Below the pieces are notes generated by a model. The model saw nothing but the letters and a program-made list of their open reading frames with translations, was not told the DNA's origin and did no database searches. From IMG/VR virus record IMGVR_UViG_3300046010_014297, positions 1 through 38,540 of that record: a stretch of DNA of 38,540 nt, one strand, 5' to 3'. Below, piece after piece: positions 1 to 7,870 of the stretch (position 1 is the stretch's first letter; the number at the start of each line of letters is the position of its first letter). The position numbers and the translations under genes were made by a program. The DNA comes from a virus.

Positions 1-972
1 ATACAAGTTTCCACTTGTCATATGTATATGGTCACCGTCAGCCGCTGTTGGATATATTAATAACTGTTGATTGGCAGTAGTTCCACCTATTGGTTTTAAA
101 GCAATAGCACTACCACTAAGTGATTGGTCTGGAATGTTGGTTTCATAAACAATACTGCCTAATGGTAATGTCAAGTTACCATCAACACCAAATGTCCATT
201 GTGCCGAGGCGTCTACAAGGTTGTTGGTATTGACGACAATGTTACCAGTGTTGGCCAGTTTCACATACTTGTTGTCATCGCCAAAGTATTGATCAAAATA
301 AGTGTTGTTACCAGTGTCAAGGTGTATGTGTGTGGCAACATCACCACCACGCACTCGCAGGTATTGTAAATTGCCCACACTTTCAGTACCCGGAGCCAGG
401 TACAGGCCACCACTGCCATCCTGGGAACCAGTGCCTACAACAGCCTGATTGCTAAAGGTCACATTGCCAGTACTGACAGAGATGCCAGTCAACTGACTAC
501 CATTGCCAAGGAAGTAGTTGGCTGTGATGTTACCAGTGGTTGATACAGTAGTATTGCTGTTATTAGTTAAAACTGCATTGCCGTTGACTGTGAGCACATT
601 GCCTGCGGTCATGCCCATGGACACGCCACCGATGTATATGGTGTTGTTGGCCACCCAAAGATTTGCCCAGTAGTTGGTTGAATTGCCCAGGCTATGAGTG
701 CTGTTACCGTTGGGTATGATGTCGCCTACCAGTCCTGCGTCCAGGAACCCGGCCACTTGTGTGTTGCCATAACTGCCGGCCGAGGTCAACAGCGTGAGCT
801 GTCCGGCTGTGTTGCCGATATAGGGTGTGGGTGGATCTGTGGTGAGGTCTACTACCATTTCACCGGGTCTGGCGTTGCCGTCGTAGTTGGCCAGGGTTTC
901 CTGGGCATTGTCTTTCATCACTGTGCGGCTGATGCCGGTTATGTTGCTGTAGGGTGGGGGTGAATTGGCCAT
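1..972 (-). CDS. Partial fibre-like virion structural protein (3' end outside window)
   Basis: This minus-strand reading frame is open from an ATG at 972 to the left edge, 324 codons with no stop, so its C-terminus is missing. The N-terminus reads MANSPPPYSNITGISRTVMK, followed by a Gly/Asn/Thr-rich beta-type sequence with the segment NITANYFLGNGSQLTGI. From memory, such segments recur in fibre-like and other large structural proteins of aquatic T4-like phages. A stretch reading HIHLDTGNNTYFDQYFGDD follows further on. There are no membrane segments and almost no Cys. It sits downstream of the HNH gene and has its own late promoter 4 nt before the ATG. There is no Shine-Dalgarno sequence. A role in host contact or decoration is inferred from composition; the exact family is unknown. 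Confidence 0.75.
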   Translation of the reverse strand, partial: MANSPPPYSNITGISRTVMKDNAQETLANYDGNARPGEMVVDLTTDPPTPYIGNTAGQLTLLTSAGSYGNTQVAGFLDAGLVGDIIPNGNSTHSLGNSTNYWANLWVANNTIYIGGVSMGMTAGNVLTVNGNAVLTNNSNTTVSTTGNITANYFLGNGSQLTGISVSTGNVTFSNQAVVGTGSQDGSGGLYLAPGTESVGNLQYLRVRGGDVATHIHLDTGNNTYFDQYFGDDNKYVKLANTGNIVVNTNNLVDASAQWTFGVDGNLTLPLGSIVYETNIPDQSLSGSAIALKPIGGTTANQQLLIYPTAADGDHIHMTSGNLY

Positions 973-976
973 GCTG

Positions 977-984
977 TATTTATG
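977..984 (-). promoter_or_regulatory. T4-type late promoter CATAAATA, leaderless spacing
   Basis: Read on the minus strand this is CATAAATA, one base from the T4 late consensus TATAAATA. Four bases (CAGC) separate it from the ATG at 972. The TAA stop of the HNH gene (980-982) lies inside the element. Confidence 0.6.
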
Positions 985-1723
985 CACGGTGGCGGCAAAG
1001 GTCTCCGTGGAATCTGGGATAGGTGTTTACAGCTATCTGTTGATCGCAATGTGGGCACAGCTTCTTCTCACGCTTGCTGCCACGGATAGCATCGGCTTTC
1101 TTTTGTACAGTTTCTGCTGACTGCTTACGACCGATGGCTTTTTCACGCATTTTTTTACGAGTATCTTCGGTTATTTTTACACCGTACCTATTATTGTTCT
1201 CGCCTTGCTTTGCTGCAGACATATTGGCTCGCCATTCATCTGAGAATGGCTTTCTTTTACGTCCTGTAATGGCCGCTTTTTGTTTTTCTTTTTCATCTAG
1301 TGGTTGCACTCTGCCTGTATTAGCCTCACTTATACGTTGGCGAGCTTCCTCGCTATGAGTCTTTCCCCACATACCATTTCCTTTACCAGTTACTTTAACC
1401 GATTGTATAATTGCATATTCTTGTTTAATATTCTCATATACTCTGGCTGTAATTTTAGTTTTGTATCTGTGTTGCCCGATCTTTTCTGCTCTCATCATCC
1501 TCAGTGCATAGACCATTTTTGCTCTATCCTCACCTGAGTTCATTTTAACTAACAGCCAATGGCATATGAAATGTTCTCTTGCTGTAAGGTCCACTAGATT
1601 ACCAGTATCGTCGGTGCCGCCGAGGCTACGCGGTATAACGTGATGTTTTTCTGTATAGCAATCTAGTATGCAACCACGAGCCCGATTTGTAATATTTTGA
1701 TACCAAGTTTGATATTTGTTCAT
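980..1723 (-). CDS. HNH homing-type endonuclease with NUMOD3-like motifs
   Basis: This 247-aa protein contains an HNH core near residues 25-60 (EKHHVIPRSLGGTDD, then GNLVDLTAREHFICH), with H27/H28 and N42 as likely metal and catalytic residues. Residues 118-138 (MWGKTHSEEARQRISEANTGR-like) and about 185-220 resemble NUMOD3 DNA-binding motifs. The C-terminus has a CPHC...CRH zinc-finger-like end. The start at 1723 is chosen because a late promoter ends 5 nt upstream; the longer open frame would run back through a terminator and into gp23. Free-standing HNH genes are common mobile elements in T4-like phages. This one lies between gp23 and a fibre-like gene, with a terminator before it, consistent with an inserted element that carries its own promoter. 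Confidence 0.85.
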   Translation of the reverse strand: MNKYQTWYQNITNRARGCILDCYTEKHHVIPRSLGGTDDTGNLVDLTAREHFICHWLLVKMNSGEDRAKMVYALRMMRAEKIGQHRYKTKITARVYENIKQEYAIIQSVKVTGKGNGMWGKTHSEEARQRISEANTGRVQPLDEKEKQKAAITGRKRKPFSDEWRANMSAAKQGENNNRYGVKITEDTRKKMREKAIGRKQSAETVQKKADAIRGSKREKKLCPHCDQQIAVNTYPRFHGDLCRHRA

Positions 1724-1728
1724 AATAG

Positions 1729-1736
1729 TATTTATG
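1729..1736 (-). promoter_or_regulatory. T4-type late promoter CATAAATA for the HNH gene
   Basis: CATAAATA on the minus strand, followed by CTATT and then the ATG at 1723. The 5-nt gap would put the predicted start of transcription at or next to the A of ATG. Confidence 0.6.
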
Positions 1737-1778
1737 TTTGTTAATACAATATAACATATTATAGGAAAAATAGTCAAC

Positions 1779-1804
1779 AAAAAACCTGCCGAAGCAGGTT
1801 TTTT
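1779..1804. terminator. Bidirectional rho-independent terminator after gp23
   Basis: AAAAAACCTGC and GCAGGTTTTTT form a perfect 11-bp stem around a 4-nt loop. On the minus strand the loop is TTCG, an exceptionally stable tetraloop, and the stem ends in six Ts. It lies 23 nt past the gp23 stop and should end the head-gene transcript. The T-run on the other strand means it can work in both directions. Confidence 0.9.
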
Positions 1805-1826
1805 GATAATACACAATACTAATCGA

Positions 1827-3038
1827 TCAACTAAACGACAGATTGCTGACTGCAATTTCACCCACATAATCTCCGGCGTTACCGAACGAAGATGCTGTGT
1901 TCGTGAGCTCTATGTACCCGTAGCGGGTCATAAAGCTGACCACTGGTTCGAATGTTGTAGGATCAAGTACAACACCGCTGCTCATCAGTGGAATGTATGG
2001 GCAGTAGAACGCAGGAGCGTCAGCCTCTGAGCTACCTTTATAGCCAACCAGAACAGGAGTTGTATCTGAAGCATAGCTATCAACGAACACACGCATAGCG
2101 CCGTTCAGTGTACCAACAAACTTGGTGTTGGTAGGTGCTTCAAAAGTACCTTCTGTAGTGCGGGCAAAAGCTGAAGTAGTGGCGCTCTGGAGCACTGTAA
2201 GTGCAGCAGAGCTAACAACTGCGTAGTTACCAGCGCCGCGGCGTGTGCGTTGGGCGATCAAGTTTGCCATGCGGTTGATAAGAACAGCAAGAGCAGCATG
2301 TTCGTCGCCAACGAATGTAGCGGTGCCGGACACTGTGGCCTGGTTATAGGTAAACTCTGTGCTGGCCAGGCTGCGAAGGCTCAGGAGGATCTCCTGGTCA
2401 ATCTCAGCGGTGATCTCTTGAGCAAGAGCGGCCATGATTTCAGCCTCGACGTCAATGCCGTGCATGGCTTGTGCGTCTTGAGCGGCTTCAAAAGTCCAGC
2501 GAGCCTGCAGTTTACGAGTTTTAGCTTCAACCGCCTGTTTCAGGATCTGGACGGAAATCTGACGACCGCCTGAACCTTCCAGAGTGGTTGTATTAGCCCC
2601 ACCGTAGATTGATTGACTGGATGAAACCACACCAGCAGTCACTGAGCTGGCAGTGGAGTAAGCAGTGGCAATTTTGAATGGGCTCAATGCTTCTTCGCCG
2701 GCCACTGTGCTGGTAGCAGCAGCAGAGGTATCGGTCATGGTATTGGCATATCGTACACGCAGTGTGTGAATTTGTCCAACTGGACCGGTCATTGGTTGCA
2801 CGCCCACTAATTCATTGGCAATCACAGTGGGCATAACACGACGGATCACTGGAAGAATCACTCGATTCAGTGTAGCGATATTGCCTGCTGCGGTTGAGCC
2901 GCTGCTGGCATTCTCTTTAAGGTACTTACGGGTGTTTTCAAGAATCACACCCATACTGTTGCGACGACTGCCTTTTAGACCTTCTAGCAAGGCTTCTTTG
3001 GTTTCGCCCCAACGATCTTCTAGTAAAACATTTGACAT
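1827..3038 (-). CDS. 23: Major capsid protein gp23-like
   Basis: This 403-aa protein is a T4-type major capsid protein; it forms the hexamers of the head shell. The strongest signature is the block around residues 56-95: LNRVILPVIRRVMPTVIANE, then LVGVQPMTGPVGQIHTLRVR. The conserved C-terminal half includes a TRYGYIELT-like segment. It is shorter than T4 gp23 (521 aa), as is usual in aquatic relatives, probably through reduction of the insertion domain. The N-terminal ~45 residues are charged and contain several sites matching the gp21 cleavage consensus (L/I)-X-E, for example L40-K41-E42 just before NASSG, which is an inferred processing point. The start is supported by AAGGAGA 8 nt upstream. 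It is last in the gp67-21-22-23 gene run and is followed by a strong terminator. Confidence 0.96.
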   Translation of the reverse strand: MSNVLLEDRWGETKEALLEGLKGSRRNSMGVILENTRKYLKENASSGSTAAGNIATLNRVILPVIRRVMPTVIANELVGVQPMTGPVGQIHTLRVRYANTMTDTSAAATSTVAGEEALSPFKIATAYSTASSVTAGVVSSSQSIYGGANTTTLEGSGGRQISVQILKQAVEAKTRKLQARWTFEAAQDAQAMHGIDVEAEIMAALAQEITAEIDQEILLSLRSLASTEFTYNQATVSGTATFVGDEHAALAVLINRMANLIAQRTRRGAGNYAVVSSAALTVLQSATTSAFARTTEGTFEAPTNTKFVGTLNGAMRVFVDSYASDTTPVLVGYKGSSEADAPAFYCPYIPLMSSGVVLDPTTFEPVVSFMTRYGYIELTNTASSFGNAGDYVGEIAVSNLSFS

Positions 3039-3051
3039 TTATTGTCTCCTT

Positions 3052-4149
3052 TTAGTTAAGCCCTGCCAGGCGTTTGATTTCTATCACATTTTGACGACTG
3101 TCGATGTGATTTTCTTCTTTGCTTTGGGCAGATTTATTACCGGTTATTGAACTCACAGACTCCTTGATAACTGTTTTGTTGGATCTCTGTTCGGCCAATA
3201 CTGCCGGTAAATACTTTTCGAAAGCTGACTTCAATCGAGAAGTTTGAACGCTTTCTAACAAATTCCGCATGATAGTTTGTTTTTCCTGATTGAGCGGAGC
3301 CAGTAAATCTTCCATGAGTTGATTTCTTTGATTCGTTTCTTTCAGTGTGCGAATTTGTTGTTCACGATTTTCAACCAGCACACGCATTTGCTGATTGTGT
3401 TGGGTGGTCTCTTCCAATTGTCTAGTCTTGGCTGCGATCACATTGTGTAATTTGCGTAATTCGGCTCGCTCATTGAGATGAGTAGCGCCAAATTCAGCAG
3501 CATAGGCTTCGAAAATACGACGACCAAAATTGTTCTCACGAGCAACTTTGATATCCTCGTATAATTGGTTGAGTTCGCTCTTTAGATGTCGGCTGACAGC
3601 TTCATTGGTTTTTGCCGCAGACTGTTTGACAAATCTGGTTTGCAGATCGGTCAATTTTTCACGAGCCTCTGCAACCAATCGAACTTTGGTTTCAACTAGA
3701 TCTCGTTTGTCTTGAGCAAATTCAGTGATTTCTTTGGCCAACTGATGCACCACAAAGTTTTCGAGTTTTTCTATTCCTTTGCTGTGCACATTACGATCTT
3801 CACGCAGTTCTCCCAGTTCCTCGGCCAACTTTTTTGTCATAAATTGATTGAACTTTACAACATTTTCTTTCAGTTTGGCCTGCGAACGAACACGATCTTC
3901 GACAATGGCAGTTTTTTCTTCTTGCAATTGTTGAATTTCATGTTGAAGTCCGTCGGTGATCATACGATCAAGAGCTTCCACCATTACTGATTTGTCATGC
4001 TCATATCGCTGTGCGAATTCCTCACGAAGTTCGGCTTTCAGCGTTTCGCGGGCTTCATTAATTTTGGATTCCCAAGCTTCGTTGAGCTCTCGACTGATGT
4101 CCTCATTAATGAGTCCGCTATCAAGTAACGGTTTGATAGCATCTAGCAT
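3052..4149 (-). CDS. 22: Prohead scaffolding core protein gp22-like
   Basis: This 365-aa protein is almost entirely charged alpha-helix, rich in E, K, R and Q, with long coiled-coil stretches (for example residues 20-180 and 235-300). This is what is expected of the internal scaffold on which gp23 assembles and which the protease later degrades. It starts MLDAIKPLLDSGLINEDI. T4 gp22 is 269 aa, so this is a longer version. Its ATG overlaps the end of gp21 by 7 nt, and AAAGGGGA precedes it. It ends 13 nt before the gp23 ATG. Family assignment rests on order (21-22-23), composition and coiled-coil character. Confidence 0.9.
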   Translation of the reverse strand: MLDAIKPLLDSGLINEDISRELNEAWESKINEARETLKAELREEFAQRYEHDKSVMVEALDRMITDGLQHEIQQLQEEKTAIVEDRVRSQAKLKENVVKFNQFMTKKLAEELGELREDRNVHSKGIEKLENFVVHQLAKEITEFAQDKRDLVETKVRLVAEAREKLTDLQTRFVKQSAAKTNEAVSRHLKSELNQLYEDIKVARENNFGRRIFEAYAAEFGATHLNERAELRKLHNVIAAKTRQLEETTQHNQQMRVLVENREQQIRTLKETNQRNQLMEDLLAPLNQEKQTIMRNLLESVQTSRLKSAFEKYLPAVLAEQRSNKTVIKESVSSITGNKSAQSKEENHIDSRQNVIEIKRLAGLN

Positions 4150-4808
4150 ATCTTTTCCCCTTTCAATTTAAGATCCTTAATCAAACGATTGATTTCGTCT
4201 TTTAAGTATCTTTTTACTTTTGTGTCAGCTCCAACTTCCTTGGCTATCTCCAATACACGATGTCCGTACTTCATGTTCATAAGTCCCTCGTATATGGCTT
4301 TGGGATAAGCATTGGGTGCACTGGGCTGAGCCACTACATCTACAGTGACTATTTCAAAATCACTGACATGTCCTGTACGGTCGTCGACATTACCACTGCC
4401 ACGACTGCTAACCCCTAACTTGACCCCACTGTCTAACATGGTTTTGACCAGTTGACCCATTGGGGTTGGTAATATTTTCAATTTTCCATAACCGCATGGC
4501 CCATCCATCCACATTTTGTCAATGGTATGACTGACACGGTCAAGATTGATTTTTAAATCATCAGGATGATCGACTTCGCCCAATACTGAATACCCGGTCT
4601 CCAACTGCTTGTTAATGGTATTGACAGCATTGCTGATTTCATGAACTGGATAGACCCGCTCATTGGCATTTTTGACTCCACCCTGTATACAGATACCTTC
4701 CATATACAGGGTTTGTCCTCGACCATCAGGAGCATCTTCACTCAAGACACGAATCTTGGCCTGTGTGAAATTCAAATGCTCTCTGAGATACTGTTGATTT
4801 TTAATCAT
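4143..4808 (-). CDS. 21: Prohead core protease gp21-like
   Basis: This 221-aa serine protease matures the prohead by cleaving the scaffold, gp23 and other head proteins in T4-like phages. The visible catalytic motifs are H81 in GEVDHPDD, the serine in GVSSRGSG (S134/S135), and a conserved acidic segment FEIVTVDVVAQPSAPNA with D157. Length matches T4 gp21 (212 aa). The gene lies 3 nt after gp67-like and overlaps gp22 by 7 nt, so the head assembly genes are probably translated from one message. Confidence 0.95.
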   Translation of the reverse strand: MIKNQQYLREHLNFTQAKIRVLSEDAPDGRGQTLYMEGICIQGGVKNANERVYPVHEISNAVNTINKQLETGYSVLGEVDHPDDLKINLDRVSHTIDKMWMDGPCGYGKLKILPTPMGQLVKTMLDSGVKLGVSSRGSGNVDDRTGHVSDFEIVTVDVVAQPSAPNAYPKAIYEGLMNMKYGHRVLEIAKEVGADTKVKRYLKDEINRLIKDLKLKGEKIC

Positions 4809-4811
4809 TGT

Positions 4812-5630
4812 TTACTGCTTTGGAAACGGAGTCTTGGTATTCACACCAGTGGCCTGTGCAAGATGAGGCTTGGGAGCAGCTTCTTGCTTGACTGTGGTTC
4901 GTGCCGGAGCATTCTGCACATTAGTGATTAAATCTTTAGTTGTCGGTGCAGGCCTTCCCTGTGCAGTATCGCCAGTCATTTTAACAGGATGTGCCATTGC
5001 CCCTCTGGCACCACTATTGGCTGCCACAGTGCTGTGTTTGTTGACACTGCCTTCTTCACTGGTCACAGCTTTGGGTGCTGCCTTAAGATTTATGGCCTCT
5101 CCCATGGGCATTTTCATGCCTTCTGTTTCAAACTCAGCATCAACGACTTCCTTATTTGATTGATCTTGGCCTGATAGATATTGATCAAGCAATTCCTCAA
5201 TATCGGACAAGATGTCTAACTTAAGAGTCTCGTTATCGCCGTTGGATACTGTTTCTGTGTCTATGTCTTCTTCGTTGCCCATGTCCATGGGCATTTTCAT
5301 GCCTTCCGTATCTTCCATGTCTTCCATGTCTTCCATGTCTTCCATGTCTTCCATGTCTTCCATGTCTTCCATGTCAGCAAGATCATCTTCTTCGGACAGC
5401 CCTTGCTCATCAACGCTGACATCGTCTATGAGATCATCAGCTTGATCGCCACCCATGGAATGACGGCCCTCGTCGTACTGATCCATACGGCCCATGGCAT
5501 CATCTTCTTTCATGAGATTTTCATAGATCTCACGACTTTTTTCGACAACTATTTGATGAAACAGTTCTCGAGCCTTTTGCTCTTCATCATTGATCACATA
5601 CTCGATCAATTGCTCAAAACGATTTTTCAT
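4812..5630 (-). CDS. 67: Prohead core protein gp67-like, with acidic MED repeat
   Basis: This is a 272-aa acidic protein. Its first ~42 residues (FEQLIEYVINDEEQKARELF, then HQIVVEKSREIYENLMKED) resemble the N-terminus of T4 gp67 (LIEAIKSNDLVAARKLF...). gp67 is an internal prohead core component that is processed into peptides. T4 gp67 is only 80 aa with an acidic tail. Here the acidic part is expanded, with seven MED triplets at about residues 86-106, and the motif TEGMKMPM occurs twice. The C-terminal third is basic/Ala/Pro/Thr-rich and probably disordered. The start has AAAGGAG 10 nt upstream. It is first in the run to gp21, gp22 and gp23. The assignment to gp67 is inferred from the N-terminal match and position. 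Confidence 0.8.
   Translation of the reverse strand: MKNRFEQLIEYVINDEEQKARELFHQIVVEKSREIYENLMKEDDAMGRMDQYDEGRHSMGGDQADDLIDDVSVDEQGLSEEDDLADMEDMEDMEDMEDMEDMEDMEDTEGMKMPMDMGNEEDIDTETVSNGDNETLKLDILSDIEELLDQYLSGQDQSNKEVVDAEFETEGMKMPMGEAINLKAAPKAVTSEEGSVNKHSTVAANSGARGAMAHPVKMTGDTAQGRPAPTTKDLITNVQNAPARTTVKQEAAPKPHLAQATGVNTKTPFPKQ
5311..5373. repeat. 9-bp tandem repeat (seven perfect copies) coding MED
   Basis: TCTTCCATG is repeated seven times without a mismatch; on the coding strand it encodes Met-Glu-Asp. Perfect identity at third positions points to recent slippage expansion, so copy number may vary between isolates. Confidence 0.95.
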
Positions 5631-5677
5631 TAATCTGACTCCTTTAGTTGGGGGTTAATGGAATTAATATACTGCTA

Positions 5678-5685
5678 TATTTACA
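5678..5685 (-). promoter_or_regulatory. Late-promoter-like TGTAAATA upstream of gp67-like
   Basis: TGTAAATA on the minus strand, 47 nt before the gp67-like ATG and just past a terminator. This leaves a leader with an AAAGGAG ribosome-binding site, so it probably drives the gp67-21-22-23 message. The same TGTAAATA variant is found before the gene at 11871. Confidence 0.5.
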
Positions 5686-5693
5686 AATATAAT

Positions 5694-5723
5694 AAAAAAA
5701 ACAGCCTTTTAGGCTGTTTTTTT
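5694..5723. terminator. Bidirectional rho-independent terminator
   Basis: ACAGCCT-TTT-AGGCTGT is a perfect 7-bp stem flanked by A-run and T-run tracts that extend it. It has U-tracts in both directions. It ends the portal/73-aa transcript on the minus strand. Confidence 0.9.
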
Positions 5724-5741
5724 GAGTATTTTAATGTTTTT

Positions 5742-5963
5742 TTACATAGCGGGCGGTGCAGCCGGTGGTGCATATTGCATTCTAATGTTTTTTAATTTTT
5801 CTGCATACTCGGTCATTTTTAAATCATTTAATTTACGCAATTTTCTCAATTGCAATAAAGTTAATTTTGATTTCCGCAGATCACCCAGTCTGGGTTGACT
5901 GTTGTCATCTTTGACATCTTGATAGGCAGATGGATTTCTGTTGTATAATTCGTTCAATATCAT
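5742..5963 (-). CDS. Small conserved-looking head-cluster protein, 73 aa
   Basis: MILNELYNRNPSAYQDVKDD opens a 73-aa basic protein with a helical middle (LTLLQLRKLRKLNDLKMTEY) and a Pro/Ala-rich tail (APPAAPPAM). Its position between portal and prohead core genes and its own consensus late promoter support a real late gene. I cannot name a family. By position it could be a small prohead or portal-associated protein, but the gp67 signature is in the next gene, not here. The ATG is 5 nt after TATAAATA, with no Shine-Dalgarno sequence. Confidence 0.8.
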   Translation of the reverse strand: MILNELYNRNPSAYQDVKDDNSQPRLGDLRKSKLTLLQLRKLRKLNDLKMTEYAEKLKNIRMQYAPPAAPPAM

Positions 5964-5968
5964 AATAT

Positions 5969-5976
5969 TATTTATA
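5969..5976 (-). promoter_or_regulatory. Perfect T4 late promoter TATAAATA, leaderless spacing
   Basis: Exact TATAAATA on the minus strand, then ATATT and the ATG at 5963. The portal gene stop TAA (5972-5974) lies within the element. Confidence 0.75.
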
Positions 5977-7813
5977 TCGGAGACGGTGTTCCGGGTGATG
6001 CACTGGGCGGTGCAGCCGGTGGAGGTATGGCTGCTGGGGCTGCGCCAGGTGGTACTCCGGCTCCACCTGGTGGTTCTATGGCACCACCTTGATCAAAGTC
6101 CCCGGGCTGTAAATTGGCCATTTCCTGTCCTAGATCAATGTCAGACTGTAATCCCCCGGGTGTAATGCCGATTGATCTAAGATCCTGTCCTGATGATTGT
6201 TGTAGTTCAGGTTCGCTGCGTTCTTCGCGCCACATTTCTTCATTCTTTTGAATTTCTTCTAAACTCAAACCAAGAAATCTTTCTAAAGCAAATCGCTTGC
6301 TGATATAAGGATAGGCTTCCATGGTTTGAAATACACTGACTCTGACTCCGTCTAATTCGCTTTGGCGATAACTGGCAAAATTTTGTGGAGCACAGAAAGA
6401 TATTTTAAACAATCCACTATCGATATTGAAACCGCGCCACCGCATGAACATCTTGAACTCTTCATCCAGTTTCTGACTCAACAGTGCCTGTAGTCTTTCG
6501 CAATATTGATTAAATCTGTATTCCTGAATCAATGCAGTGCCTACTCGTCCATCACTGAGTGGACGCTCACTGTCGTCGGGTCCTGTGGGCAAATAACTAC
6601 TGGGCACTCTTAACCCCCGAGCCATTTTGTTGTTGAAATACTTGAGATCGTCAATTTCGCCCAGCTGCTGACCGCCTTGTAATACATCAACACTGCTGCC
6701 TCTACCGCCTTCGCCCACCGGAAAGAAAAAGTCCTCACCTATGCTGAGCGGATTATAAGAACTGTCCATCATGCTTTGTCCACCGCCATTATAAGTGGGT
6801 ATGCGGCGCTGATGCATTTCATTTTTGACCCGCTCCACAAATGCCATGGCCATATGACTGGGCATGTTGCCCACATCGATTTTAAACACTCTACGCTCGG
6901 GTGCTCGTTGTACACGATAAATCAATATGGCATCTTCCAACAGTTCTTTCTGTTTGAATACTTTAAAAATGTTTTCTAGTATACTACGACCAAAAGGCCA
7001 AAATGTATCCAGCCCCTCATTTAAACTGAGATGTATGACATGTTTGGCATCAATACAGGTTTCGTTAACTGCACGAGTAAATCTACTTTGATTGTCGTAG
7101 GCCTGATTGGGCATGGAATAAGCTGTGCTGGCCATATAGCCGCCGGTGGGAGGATTGACCATGAAATCAGTGGTGGTCTTGGCTGCCACTGTGAGATTTT
7201 GAAAGTTGGGGTTGATATCACGGATGATGTATTGTTCGGGTCGTTTGCCTTCACTTTCGTTGACAATCACACGACTGACTTTGCTCATGTCTACCCAAAA
7301 TAACTTGAAATTTTCCGGATCTCGAACAAAAACTTGATCTCCATATTTGATGGTATTTCTAAATAATTTAAATATTCTCTGATCTAATTCGTTGAGTTTA
7401 ACCCATTGCTGTAATTGTTTTTTAATGATTTCGATTTCGTGATCAGTTGGATTGTCTAAAAATTGTATTTCAAAAGGTGTTTTATTTTGTTCATTTAATT
7501 GTGTACTAAATTCAGCAATGATATCCAAACAAGCATTGATCTCGCTGTCCGAATCCATATTTTCATATTGGTTATATCGTTCAATTCTGTTGGGGTGACC
7601 GGAATAAACCTCGGGCAATCGACTGGCATAATTTTTAAAACTAAAATCTGTTTCAGCATAGCCTGGACCTCGGCCATCATTTTTTCTGTATCCTGGTAAT
7701 CCTTGATCACGACCACCATTGATTGGACTTAGCCTACCACTAAGATCGGCTACTTTAAAATATTTACGCCATCCGCCGTTTGGTCCATTGCGTCCGTTTG
7801 TTGATTCAGCCAT
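5972..7813 (-). CDS. 20: Portal vertex protein gp20-like
   Basis: This 613-aa protein is a T4-type portal, the dodecameric ring at the packaging vertex that joins head and tail. Signature blocks are RLPEVYSGHPNRIERYNQYE with MDSDSEINACLDIIAEF (residues ~65-105), LIYRVQRAPERRVFKIDVGN with MPSHMA (~300-325), and PVGEGGRGSSVDVLQGGQQL followed by GEIDDLKYFNNKM (~370-400). Length is close to T4 gp20 (524 aa), with a longer Pro/Gly/Ala-rich C-terminal tail. The start at 7813 is the first ATG after a late promoter, with TTAGGGA about 9 nt upstream. In T4-like genomes gp20 precedes 67/21/22/23, as here. Confidence 0.96.
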   Translation of the reverse strand: MAESTNGRNGPNGGWRKYFKVADLSGRLSPINGGRDQGLPGYRKNDGRGPGYAETDFSFKNYASRLPEVYSGHPNRIERYNQYENMDSDSEINACLDIIAEFSTQLNEQNKTPFEIQFLDNPTDHEIEIIKKQLQQWVKLNELDQRIFKLFRNTIKYGDQVFVRDPENFKLFWVDMSKVSRVIVNESEGKRPEQYIIRDINPNFQNLTVAAKTTTDFMVNPPTGGYMASTAYSMPNQAYDNQSRFTRAVNETCIDAKHVIHLSLNEGLDTFWPFGRSILENIFKVFKQKELLEDAILIYRVQRAPERRVFKIDVGNMPSHMAMAFVERVKNEMHQRRIPTYNGGGQSMMDSSYNPLSIGEDFFFPVGEGGRGSSVDVLQGGQQLGEIDDLKYFNNKMARGLRVPSSYLPTGPDDSERPLSDGRVGTALIQEYRFNQYCERLQALLSQKLDEEFKMFMRWRGFNIDSGLFKISFCAPQNFASYRQSELDGVRVSVFQTMEAYPYISKRFALERFLGLSLEEIQKNEEMWREERSEPELQQSSGQDLRSIGITPGGLQSDIDLGQEMANLQPGDFDQGGAIEPPGGAGVPPGAAPAAIPPPAAPPSASPGTPSPI

Positions 7814-7861
7814 TTAATTTTTCCCTAACATAAAAACTCATTGGGTTTTCTCAATATTTTT

Positions 7862-7869
7862 TATTTATA
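7862..7869 (-). promoter_or_regulatory. Perfect T4 late promoter TATAAATA for the portal gene
   Basis: Exact TATAAATA on the minus strand, 48 nt before the portal ATG and 1 nt past the stop of the tape-measure-like gene. It gives a normal untranslated leader. Confidence 0.75.
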
Positions 7870-7870
7870 G

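Noticed and set aside
694-963. Plus-strand open frame opposite the partial fibre-like gene
   Set aside because: It is a shadow of the minus-strand coding frame, which is open throughout and has a promoter.
980-1723. HNH gene as an IscB/HEARO-type nuclease paired with the structured RNA
   Set aside because: No RuvC or bridge-helix sequence, only 247 aa, and the RNA candidate lies 10 kb away.
1724-1867. Upstream extension of the HNH frame
   Set aside because: It would start inside gp23 and pass through the terminator; the ATG at 1723 sits directly behind a late promoter.
7813-7862. Hairpin (ATTG...CAAT) in the portal leader as a regulatory structure
   Set aside because: Only 4 continuous base pairs with mismatches; not distinguishable from chance.
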